From JADHUC01 sp964623055 (lineage in GTDB: Bacteria > Planctomycetota > Planctomycetia > Pirellulales > Pirellulaceae): 64,000 bases of DNA. Each line of letters begins with the position of its first letter. Positions within the stretch are counted from its first letter, which is position 1. A program made the position numbers and the translations under genes. The notes under the pieces were generated by a model, which did no database searches, was not told where the DNA came from, and saw nothing but the letters and a program-made list of their open reading frames with translations. This document shows, piece after piece, positions 28,637 to 36,652 of this stretch. The stretch is taken from the NCBI GenBank assembly GCA_964623055.1, contig CAZURK010000035.1, forward strand, positions 8,046 to 72,045, read 5' to 3'.

Positions 28637-30880
28637 ATGTTTCAAATTGTGCAATCGCTGCGGACTGGTCAGATCGAACTCGTCGAGTCACCTTGCCCGG
28701 CGGTCCAGCCTGGCCATCTGTTGATTCGATCTCGTGTCAGCCTCATTTCCGTTGGCACGGAACGAATGCTGCTGGAATTCGGCAAAGCGGGATGGTTGGG
28801 AAAGGCGCGCGCCCAGCCGGACAAAGTTCGACAAGTCATCGATAAGATCAAGTCGGACGGCTTGGGACAGACACTACAGTCGGTGAAAGCCAAGCTGGAT
28901 CAACCGTTGCCGCTGGGGTACTGCAATCTAGGCACGGTGCTGAAGGTTGGGGCCGGTACAACGGGCTTCGAGATCGGCGACCGTGTGGTATCCAACGGAC
29001 ATCATGCCGAGATGGTGTGCGTACCCAAGAACCTCTGCGCGAAGGTCCCTGACGGCGTCAGTGACGAAGCCGCTGCATTCACGGTGGTGGGGGCGATCGG
29101 CCTCCAGGGGATTCGCTTGGCACAACCCACGCTTGGCGAGTCGTTCGTTGTCACTGGGCTGGGGTTGGTTGGCCTGCTGACCGTGCAGCTTCTGCGAGCA
29201 CACGGATGTCGCGTGCTCGGCATGGATTTCGACAGACAGCGTCTGGAACTGGCGCGGCAGTTCGGCGCGGAAGTCGCCGACCTGTCGCGCGGAGACGATC
29301 CTGTCGCCGCAGCAACAGCGTTTTCGCGGGGCCGAGGCGTTGACGGCGTATTGATCACCGCGGCGACAAAGAGCAACGAACCCATTCACCAAGCCGCAAC
29401 CATGTGTCGCAAACGCGGCCGCATTGTCCTGGTGGGCGTGACGGGAACGACGCTGTCGCGTGCCGATTTCTACGAAAAGGAACTCTCTTTCCAGGTGTCG
29501 TGTTCGTATGGCCCAGGCCGGTATGACCCGGAATACGAACTTGCCGGTTGCGACTATCCGGCCGGATTCGTTCGTTGGACCGTCCAACGCAACTTCGAAG
29601 CCGTACTGGATATGATGGCGAACGGTTCAGTCGATCCGGCATCGCTGACTTCCCACCGGTTCGCTGTACAGGACGCGTCGCAAGCGTACGAGCTGATTGG
29701 CCAGGATGCCAGCAAGGTCCTCGGCCTGCTGCTCGAATATGCGGCCGCGGAAGGGGCCACCGATCAGCGAATCCAGCGGCAAACGGTGAAGTTGTCCGTC
29801 GACACAGTCTCACACGAGTCGCTAGGCGATGACCCACGAGTCTCGGTGTTGGGCGCAGGGGCCTTTGCCTGTCGCACCTTGATTCCTTGTCTGAGACAGA
29901 ACAACGCGACGTTGAAAGCCGTGGCATCGCAAAGCGGCGTTACGGCGGCTTTGGCCGGAAAACGGTTCCAATTCGACTCGGTGACGACCGACGTCACAAG
30001 CGTCTTGGCCGCCCCCGACGTGGACGCGGTGGTGATCGCGACACGCCACGACAGCCATGCGGACTACACGTGCAAGGCACTCGCCGCGGGAAAGCACGCC
30101 TATGTAGAAAAACCGCTGGCCCTGAGTCATGCCGAGGTCGACCGGATTCTGGCGACGTTGTCGGGCCTTTCTCAGGCTGGAACCCCTCCAATCCTGATGG
30201 TGGGCTTTAACCGCCGGTTCGCGCCGCACGTGCAGCGAATTGCCGAGTTGCTGGAAGGCGACGACCAGCCGAAATCGTTCATCATGACGGTCAATGCCGG
30301 CGAGGTCCCGGCCGACTCGTGGTTGCACGACCCGCGGGTAGGCGGCGGTCGCATCGTTGGCGAGGCGTGTCACTTCATCGACCTGTTACGGTTTCTCTGT
30401 GGTCATCAGATTGTTCGCGTTCAGGCCGTGACCATGGCCAAAGCCGGCGGAACCTCTCCGGACCCGGACAAGACGAGCTTCATGCTGCAGTTTGCCGATG
30501 GATCGTGCGGCACGGTGCACTACCTGGCGAATGGCCACCGTCGCTTTCCCAAAGAACGACTGGAGATCTTCTATGGAGGCCGGATCCTTCAATTGGACAA
30601 CTTCCGGCGTCTGCGGGCATACGGCGACCGTCGCCTTACGAAGATGAACAGTTGGCGACAAGACAAGGGACACGCATCCGCCATAAAGGCGTTTCTGGAG
30701 GCGGTCAAACATGGCCGGCCATCGCCGATTCCGTTGGAGGACATAATTGAAACGACGCGTGTCAGCTTGGACGTCATGACAGCGGCCCAAACAGGCGAGG
30801 CAATTAGGTACTCCAATCAAGCGGTCATAGACGGAAGCGACATTGGGAGTTCCTCGACGCCCCTCGCGAAAACAGCCTAA
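28637..30880 (+). CDS. MDR dehydrogenase - GFO/IDH/MocA oxidoreductase fusion (second copy)
   Basis: 747 residues, paralogous along its length to 20313-22517. MDR half: RVSLISVGTERMLLEFGKAG, LGYCNLGTVLKVGAG, nucleotide loop VVTGLGLVGLLTVQLL, and SCSYGPGRYDPEYELAG shared with the first copy. GFO half: VSVLGAGAFACRTLIPCL, YVEKPLALSH with the catalytic lysine, MVGFNRRFAPHVQRI, VGEACHFIDLLRFLCG. First gene of the plus-strand block. Same proposed role in nucleotide-sugar oxidation or reduction. The separate copy may serve the second heparinase at 36649-38937. Confidence 0.9.
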   Translation: MFQIVQSLRTGQIELVESPCPAVQPGHLLIRSRVSLISVGTERMLLEFGKAGWLGKARAQPDKVRQVIDKIKSDGLGQTLQSVKAKLDQPLPLGYCNLGTVLKVGAGTTGFEIGDRVVSNGHHAEMVCVPKNLCAKVPDGVSDEAAAFTVVGAIGLQGIRLAQPTLGESFVVTGLGLVGLLTVQLLRAHGCRVLGMDFDRQRLELARQFGAEVADLSRGDDPVAAATAFSRGRGVDGVLITAATKSNEPIHQAATMCRKRGRIVLVGVTGTTLSRADFYEKELSFQVSCSYGPGRYDPEYELAGCDYPAGFVRWTVQRNFEAVLDMMANGSVDPASLTSHRFAVQDASQAYELIGQDASKVLGLLLEYAAAEGATDQRIQRQTVKLSVDTVSHESLGDDPRVSVLGAGAFACRTLIPCLRQNNATLKAVASQSGVTAALAGKRFQFDSVTTDVTSVLAAPDVDAVVIATRHDSHADYTCKALAAGKHAYVEKPLALSHAEVDRILATLSGLSQAGTPPILMVGFNRRFAPHVQRIAELLEGDDQPKSFIMTVNAGEVPADSWLHDPRVGGGRIVGEACHFIDLLRFLCGHQIVRVQAVTMAKAGGTSPDPDKTSFMLQFADGSCGTVHYLANGHRRFPKERLEIFYGGRILQLDNFRRLRAYGDRRLTKMNSWRQDKGHASAIKAFLEAVKHGRPSPIPLEDIIETTRVSLDVMTAAQTGEAIRYSNQAVIDGSDIGSSSTPLAKTA

Positions 30881-30910
30881 ACCGTAGACTGATGCAAGGA
30901 TGCTCGCCCC

Positions 30911-31864
30911 GTGAAACTTGGCTGGATCGGCTCTCATTTCGAAGGGCTTATCGCGCTTGAGGCGGTGCTGAAAGAGGGTATCTCGCTGGAAGGCGTGATT
31001 ACGCTCGAGACGGAAGCCGCCGCTAAACGCAGCGGTGCGGCAAATTATGCAGACCTGTGCGAGAGGTTTCGCATTCCTTGTTTCAAAGTGAAAGACATCA
31101 ATGACGATTCGTCGCGGCGGCTTCTCCAACGGCTCTCGTTGGACGTTGCCTTCGTGATCGGCTGGAGCCAGATTGTACGCCCCGCGGCGTTGTCGTCGTG
31201 CCGGATCGGAATGATTGGTGCGCACGCATCGTTGTTGCCTCGGAATCGGGGCAGCGCACCGATCAATTGGGCTTTGATCAAAGGCGAAAAGGTGACCGGA
31301 AACTCGCTGATCTGGCTGGCCGACAATGTCGACGAGGGCGACCTGATCGACCAGATGGAGATACCGATCACGCCCTACGACACATGCACCTCGCTCTACG
31401 AAAAAGTAGCCGAAACCAACCGCGATATGCTGCTTCGTGCCATCACTCGGTTGCTGGCCGGCGAAAGACCGGGACGACCCCAGGCCGCAACGGACGAACC
31501 ATTGCTTCCTCGCCGCAGGCCGAAGGATGGATTGGTGGACTGGAGCCGCAGCGCGTCAGATTTGTACAACTTCGTCCGCGCGCTGGCCGCTCCCTATCCC
31601 GGCGCGTTCAGCTTCCTGGACGGCCAGCGGTGGAAGATCTGGAACGCGGCTCTGGTCCCCTTGGCTCCGGCCGAGAAAGCTGCCCCTGGGGAAATCCTCG
31701 GCCCCGTTTTCAGCCCGGCGGACCACGCGTGTGGACAGGCCGTCGCTTGCGGCGAAGGCGCGTTGGTCCTGTTGCACATTGAAGACGACGAAGGAAAGGT
31801 GCTGCAAGGCCGCTCGTTGAGCGAACAGATTTGGAGAAAGGGGCTCTGGACCGATGGCCTCTAA
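30911..31864 (+). CDS. Formyltransferase family protein (Fmt/ArnA-like)
   Basis: 317 residues. The N-terminal formyl-transferase fold is recognised by GAHASLLPRNRGSAPINWAL (about 102-121) and ADNVDEGDLIDQ with the catalytic aspartate; the C-terminal domain resembles the oligonucleotide-binding barrel of Fmt/ArnA (FVRALAAPYPGAFSFLDGQR). The canonical catalytic N-x-H is G-A-H here, so the asparagine is replaced. Sugar N-formyltransferases use 10-formyl-THF to modify amino sugars such as Qui4NFo. In context it more probably formylates an amino sugar made with the DegT aminotransferase than Met-tRNA. Its 3' end overlaps the PIG-L gene by 11 bp. Confidence 0.82.
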   Translation: MKLGWIGSHFEGLIALEAVLKEGISLEGVITLETEAAAKRSGAANYADLCERFRIPCFKVKDINDDSSRRLLQRLSLDVAFVIGWSQIVRPAALSSCRIGMIGAHASLLPRNRGSAPINWALIKGEKVTGNSLIWLADNVDEGDLIDQMEIPITPYDTCTSLYEKVAETNRDMLLRAITRLLAGERPGRPQAATDEPLLPRRRPKDGLVDWSRSASDLYNFVRALAAPYPGAFSFLDGQRWKIWNAALVPLAPAEKAAPGEILGPVFSPADHACGQAVACGEGALVLLHIEDDEGKVLQGRSLSEQIWRKGLWTDGL

Positions 31865-32531
31865 ACGTGTTCTTGTCATCGCCGCTCATCCGGACGACGA
31901 ACTGCTCGGTTGCGGCGGCACGATCGCTTTGCACAAGCGTTCCGGTCACCACGTAACGGCCGTCATCGTTTGTGAGGGGGAGTCTCTGCGCTACGGCGAT
32001 GAGGGGGCTGGGCAAGCATCGCACATCCATGAAGCGGCCCGCGTGGCAGGTATCGACGAGGTTCGAACGCTCGAGTTTCCTGACCAGAAGCTGGACACCT
32101 TCACGTTGACGGACGTTATCGGTGCTTTAGAGAAGGTCGTGCGCGAAGTCCAGCCGAACATCGTCTACTGTCAATACGGTGGCGACGTCAATCGCGACCA
32201 TCAGTTGCTCTTCAAAGCGTTGCTGGTCGCCACGCGTCCCCTGGAACAGACGCTCGAGGCGATCTATGCGTTCGATACGGCCAGCAGTACCGAGTGGGCC
32301 TACCCGCGAACATTCGTACCCGACGTGTGGGTCGATATTTCCGCCACACTGGACGTCAAGCTGCGGGCGATGGCGTGCTACGAACGCGAAGTGTGCGAAT
32401 ACCCGCATCCCCGTTCGCTGAAGGCGTTGGAATACCGGGCACGAGCGTGGGGCAACCAATGTTGCCTTGACGCCGCTGAAGTCTTCATGACTGTAAGGAG
32501 AGTGTTGCGAAATGGTCAAACGCCTGCTTGA
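31854..32531 (+). CDS. PIG-L family N-acetylglucosamine deacetylase
   Basis: 225 residues, full length for the LmbE/PIG-L family. The zinc-binding signature VIAAHPDDELLGCGGTI is at residues 7-23, the third ligand is probably in GGDVNRDHQLLFKAL. These enzymes remove N-acetyl groups from GlcNAc-containing lipids or small molecules. In this locus it may create the free amine used by the formyltransferase, a FemAB-like transferase or an N-sulfotransferase. It overlaps the formyltransferase by 11 bp and the next gene by 20 bp, so translation is coupled. Confidence 0.9.
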   Translation: MASKRVLVIAAHPDDELLGCGGTIALHKRSGHHVTAVIVCEGESLRYGDEGAGQASHIHEAARVAGIDEVRTLEFPDQKLDTFTLTDVIGALEKVVREVQPNIVYCQYGGDVNRDHQLLFKALLVATRPLEQTLEAIYAFDTASSTEWAYPRTFVPDVWVDISATLDVKLRAMACYEREVCEYPHPRSLKALEYRARAWGNQCCLDAAEVFMTVRRVLRNGQTPA

Positions 32532-34368
32532 CGTGGTCTGCGCGACCTGCACGCTAATCGTGGCGGCACCGCTACTGATCGCCGTGGCGATCGGCGTCCG
32601 GCTGTCGAGCCGCGGCCCAAGCCTTTACCGCGCTCGCCGAGTTGGGCGCGACGGCAAGCTGTTCACGATGTTCAAGTTTCGGACAATGCACGTGGCCGAT
32701 TCCGGTGACTGGAACGCCGTGACTGCGAGCAAAGACCCTCGTGTCTTCTGGTTTGGCTCGTTGTTACGCACGCTGAAGATTGACGAGCTGCCACAGTTGT
32801 TCAATGTGGTGAAGGGCGAAATGTCGATCGTCGGCCCGCGACCCGAAGACAAGAAATTTGTCGACAGCCACTTTGCCCCTGAGCACTTTGAGACTCTGCG
32901 CGTCGCTCCCGGTTTGGCCAGTCCGGGCAGCATCTACTACTACACGCACGGCGAGCAGATGATCGACGACTCGGATCCGGAAAGACAGTACGTCGAGCGT
33001 GTTCTGCCGCTGAAAATGGCACTGGAACTGGCCTACGTACGGCGGGCGTCGCTTCTTTACGATTTGGCCATCATTGGCCGAACGCTGGGTGTGCTTGCTG
33101 CAAAGATGCTGGGAAAGCGCACATTCCGCCCTCCGCCGGAGATGCGGCTGGCGGAAATCATGACGGGAGACCGGAAGGCCACCATCTGCTTGCTGTCCGC
33201 CGTGCATCCACCTCAGGACAAACGGGTTTTCCAGAAGGAAGGGATCAGTCTGGCGCGGGCCGGCTTTCGTGTGGTCCATTTGTGTCCAGGTACTGAACCA
33301 GGACGCGAGACCGTTCAGGGAGTCGAATTAGTCACGTATCGCCATCGCCCGGGAAAACTCTTTCGGCTGCTGAAGTTGCCGGCGTTGTTCTGGAAAGCAC
33401 GGGCCATCGACGCGGATGCGTATCACTGTAACGAGCCGGATAGCTGGCTGGTGGGCGTCGCACTGCGGTTGCTGTGCGGACGAGTTGTCGTATTCGATTG
33501 TCACGAACATTATCCCGGCCAGGTCGTACGCTGGCTGCCACGGTCGCTGCGAACGATCGGCGCTTGGGCGACCAAGTATTACCTGCAAACGCTTGGCCTG
33601 TTGACGCATCGCATCGTGCTGGCCAAGTACTCGGTTGCCGACGACTTTTCGTGGTCGCGACGCCGGCAGACGGTTGTACTGAACACGACTCCTCTAGCAG
33701 CCATTCAGGACGCCGACCAGGCAAAAGCACAACGAAGTACTCAGGAGGATCCAGCACGCTTCACATTCGTCCATATTGGCGTGATCCGCCGCGAACGCGG
33801 GTCCGAGGAGTTGCTGTCGGCCATGCGGATCCTGGCCAAACGCGGCGAAACGTCATTTCGCGTGGTGATCATCGGCGAATTCAAAGACGGTAGCGAGCAA
33901 GACTTCTTTGACAAGGCACGGATCTACGGCGTGCAGGATCGAATCGACTTTCATCGCTGGATGCCGTTCGCCAAAGCATTTGCGCTGGTCAGTCAATCCC
34001 ACGCTGGGCTGATTTTGTTTCAGAAGACGCTTGCCAACAACGTCCGCGGCATGCCCCACAAGATGTTTGACTACATGCTGGCGGGATTGCCGGTCATTGC
34101 CCCTGATTTCGCACCTGACATTGCAGGTGTATTGGACGAGGCCGGCGCCGGTCTGCTGATCGACACCGGCGATCCCGAGGTGCTGGCCGATGCGATGCAA
34201 TCGTTGATCAGCGATCCATCTCTGACGCGCGAACTGGGCGAAAACGGTCGACGCGCCGTGTTTGCGAAGTATCACTGGGAACGGGACGCCGAGGTACTGA
34301 TCGACGCGTATCGCCAGCTACTGGGAGTACCGACGCCCGAATCCTCGGCAAGCAGAGAGGCTGCGTAG
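32512..34368 (+). CDS. Fusion: initiating phosphoglycosyltransferase + GT4 glycosyltransferase
   Basis: 618 residues; ATG at 32512 preceded by aaggagag. Residues about 1-200 are a monotopic bacterial sugar transferase (Bac_transf): a membrane re-entrant helix (LDVVCATCTLIVAAPLLIAV), FTMFKFRTM, the catalytic Asp-Glu pair in LKIDELPQLFNV, and MSIVGPRPE. Residues about 222-610 are a GT4 (ICLLSAVHPPQDKRVFQKEG, VFDCHEHYPGQ, FVHIGVIRRERGSEELLSAM, MPHKMFDYMLAGLPVIAP). The first domain should load the first sugar phosphate on undecaprenyl phosphate and the second add the next sugar, making the first disaccharide. Ends EAA. Confidence 0.93.
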   Translation: MVKRLLDVVCATCTLIVAAPLLIAVAIGVRLSSRGPSLYRARRVGRDGKLFTMFKFRTMHVADSGDWNAVTASKDPRVFWFGSLLRTLKIDELPQLFNVVKGEMSIVGPRPEDKKFVDSHFAPEHFETLRVAPGLASPGSIYYYTHGEQMIDDSDPERQYVERVLPLKMALELAYVRRASLLYDLAIIGRTLGVLAAKMLGKRTFRPPPEMRLAEIMTGDRKATICLLSAVHPPQDKRVFQKEGISLARAGFRVVHLCPGTEPGRETVQGVELVTYRHRPGKLFRLLKLPALFWKARAIDADAYHCNEPDSWLVGVALRLLCGRVVVFDCHEHYPGQVVRWLPRSLRTIGAWATKYYLQTLGLLTHRIVLAKYSVADDFSWSRRRQTVVLNTTPLAAIQDADQAKAQRSTQEDPARFTFVHIGVIRRERGSEELLSAMRILAKRGETSFRVVIIGEFKDGSEQDFFDKARIYGVQDRIDFHRWMPFAKAFALVSQSHAGLILFQKTLANNVRGMPHKMFDYMLAGLPVIAPDFAPDIAGVLDEAGAGLLIDTGDPEVLADAMQSLISDPSLTRELGENGRRAVFAKYHWERDAEVLIDAYRQLLGVPTPESSASREAA

Positions 34369-34370
34369 CC

Positions 34371-35381
34371 ATGCGACGTTCGTTGCATAGACTGATCTAC
34401 GTTTTGAGGACCATGAGTTGGCTGTGCGATCCGCGTCGGCTGTGGAAATCGCCGGCATATCCCATCGACCGACCTATCTTCCTGCTGGGTACGCAAGGGG
34501 GCGGGCTTACGTTGCTGTCGCGAATGTTGCGTCGTCACCCGGATGTGATCTCGGCGGCCGGTAACCACCGCTACTGGTCCAGTGCCGATGAACTGCAGAA
34601 CGTCTACGGCCCCATTCTGCCAGCTGAGCTTACTGGGCTTCGGTACAAAGCGCCATTTGACGCCGAACTACCTGCGCCGCGGAGTTGGACCTATGCTGTT
34701 CGAGACCTGTACCCCCAGTACCGAAAACGCGCGGCCGATGCCACACCACGACTCGCCCAAACACTGACCGGCGTCATCCGGTTTGCTGCGCGGCGGCATG
34801 CCTCCAATCGGCACCAGTTTCGCTTCCTGGACAAGAGCCAGACCTTTACCGTCCGCGTTGGCTTGATCCACGCGCTGCTGGGCGAGGCGAATCCTCGTTT
34901 CGTGCTCGTGCCGCGAGATCCATACGTTTCGGTGCTTCGCGCGGCTGAGGGCAAGGCCGCCGATATGAAAAGACTGGCCGAGAAGATGCCGCTTGCCGAG
35001 CGCATTCAGATTTGCGCCGAGCACTACGGGAACTCGATGCGTGCCGTGTTCGAGGATTGCGACGAGTTGCATCTCGAATTGCACAATATCCAGTTCGAGC
35101 GATTGCTTCGGCAACCGGAATCGTCTTTGCGTGCTGTCTGCGAGTTTGTGGGGCTCGATTTCCGCGACGACATGCTCCCCTCGCCGGAACATCGCCTGCC
35201 GCTCGGGTCGAGGTTCCTTGATCGCTGGTACCCCATCCGAACGTCCGTGAATGAGCCGTACGAAGAGCGGTTGGATGCGGTGGTCGTCGACGCAGTGAAT
35301 CATCATTGCGGCGACATTATCCCACGGCTCGGATATGAGGTGCGTCGTTCCACACCCGTTTTGACTCAATCTGCGGCTTGA
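34371..35381 (+). CDS. Sulfotransferase family protein
   Basis: 336 residues, 2 bp after the previous gene. The PAPS 5' loop reads IFLLGTQGGGLTLLSRMLRRHP (residues about 36-57), where the family usually has SQRSGTT; the 3'-phosphate element is FVLVPRDPYVSVLRAAEG, and a C-terminal LRAVCEFVGLDFRDDML is typical of Sulfotransfer_1/3. The arginine of the canonical loop is absent, so activity should be tested. Presumably sulfates the polymer. It differs from the Sulfotransfer_2-like enzyme at 19392-20258, so two different positions may be sulfated. Ends QSAA. Confidence 0.8.
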   Translation: MRRSLHRLIYVLRTMSWLCDPRRLWKSPAYPIDRPIFLLGTQGGGLTLLSRMLRRHPDVISAAGNHRYWSSADELQNVYGPILPAELTGLRYKAPFDAELPAPRSWTYAVRDLYPQYRKRAADATPRLAQTLTGVIRFAARRHASNRHQFRFLDKSQTFTVRVGLIHALLGEANPRFVLVPRDPYVSVLRAAEGKAADMKRLAEKMPLAERIQICAEHYGNSMRAVFEDCDELHLELHNIQFERLLRQPESSLRAVCEFVGLDFRDDMLPSPEHRLPLGSRFLDRWYPIRTSVNEPYEERLDAVVVDAVNHHCGDIIPRLGYEVRRSTPVLTQSAA

Positions 35382-35395
35382 ACCTGGAGTCTCGG

Positions 35396-36652
35396 ATGTC
35401 GCGACCGATACGTGTACTGTTTCTGACTCAATACTTCCCGCCAGAGACGGGTGCACCGCAAGTGCGCCTGTTCGAGATGGCCAAATGGCTGGTGCGGCGC
35501 GGCTTCGAAGTCGAAGTGTTGACGGCCCTACCGAATTACCCGCAGGGGCGAATCTACGACGAGTATCGCCGCAAACTGTACAAGGTCGAGTCACGTGAAG
35601 ACATACGAATTATCCGAGCGCCCATCTTTCCCAGTCGCAGCGCCCGCTTGGTTCCGCGCCTGGCCAATTACTTCTCGTTCGTATTCTCCAGTATGGTACT
35701 CGGATTGCTGTTGGCACGTCGGCCGAACGTCATTATCTGCGAATCGCCACCGTTGTTTCTCGGGCTGTCTGCGCTGTTCCTGAAAGTGATGAAGCGGTGT
35801 CGCCTGATCTTCAACGTTTCTGATCTTTGGCCAGAGACGGCCGTCCGCATGGGCATGCACAATCGGCCGGTGTTTGTGTGGCTGGCCAGGAAGCTTGAAC
35901 GAGTCTGCTATCGCCGTTCGGAAGCCGCTACGGGACAATCCGCCGGCATTGTTCGTGGAATCCGAGATCACAAGCCGCAAGGCATCGTCGAACTGATTCC
36001 CAATGGCTGCGACTGCGAGCTATTTCACCCACGCAAACGCAGTTCCGAATTCCGCAAAGAGTACGACATCGACGAGAGGTTGGTGGTCGGATACGCAGGA
36101 CTGGTCGGGCTGGCCCAGGGAGTCGAAGTGGTGATCGAAGTGGCCGAACGGTTGCGCGACGATGACCGAATCAGGTTTATGATTGCGGGCGACGGGCCGG
36201 AACGCGAGCGAATTGAAGCGGAATTGAAGGCTCGGCGCCTACCCAATGTGATCTTCACCGGCTGGCTCAGCAAGGAAGCCATGCCACAGATCGTGGCTTC
36301 CTTCGACATGGCCTTCATACCGTTGCGATGTTTCATTCCTGGGGCCCTGCCGTCAAAGGTCTACGAAGCCATGGCGAGCGAAATCCCAGTCGTTCTTGCG
36401 GCATTGGGTGACCCGCGCGAACTGATCGAGCGGGCCGAAGCGGGGCTTGTGGTTCGTTTCGAGGACATCGACGGGATTGTCGACGCGATATGTCACTTGG
36501 CCGACCAACCTTCGGAGCGACAACGTTTGGGGAGAAACGGGCGTCAGTACGTCCTGGAGCATCATCAACGGCACGCCATTGCCGCCAAGTTGGGCGATGT
36601 GATCGAAACAGTGGCAGGCGGCAACTCCGGGAGGCTCCGCCGCGCGGCATGA
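35396..36652 (+). CDS. GT4 glycosyltransferase (WbuB-like)
   Basis: 418 residues from the ATG at 35396, which has GGAG seven bases upstream; an in-frame TTG at 35378 overlaps the previous stop. N-terminal YFPPETGAPQVRLFEMAKWL and LPNYPQGRIYDEYR, FNVSDLWPETAV, and the nucleotide-binding C-terminal half (VVGYAGLVGLAQGVEVVIEV; LPSKVYEAMASEIPVVLA) are typical of the WbuB/FnlD type that transfers FucNAc-like amino sugars. Donor specificity is inferred from similarity by eye only. The heparinase gene starts within its stop (ATGA). Ends LRRAA. Confidence 0.88.
   Translation: MSRPIRVLFLTQYFPPETGAPQVRLFEMAKWLVRRGFEVEVLTALPNYPQGRIYDEYRRKLYKVESREDIRIIRAPIFPSRSARLVPRLANYFSFVFSSMVLGLLLARRPNVIICESPPLFLGLSALFLKVMKRCRLIFNVSDLWPETAVRMGMHNRPVFVWLARKLERVCYRRSEAATGQSAGIVRGIRDHKPQGIVELIPNGCDCELFHPRKRSSEFRKEYDIDERLVVGYAGLVGLAQGVEVVIEVAERLRDDDRIRFMIAGDGPERERIEAELKARRLPNVIFTGWLSKEAMPQIVASFDMAFIPLRCFIPGALPSKVYEAMASEIPVVLAALGDPRELIERAEAGLVVRFEDIDGIVDAICHLADQPSERQRLGRNGRQYVLEHHQRHAIAAKLGDVIETVAGGNSGRLRRAA

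Noticed and set aside
36490..36648. Longer frame for the second heparinase, starting inside the GT4 gene
   Set aside because: Lies in another frame of the conserved GT4 C-terminus; ATGA coupling at 36649 is more natural.
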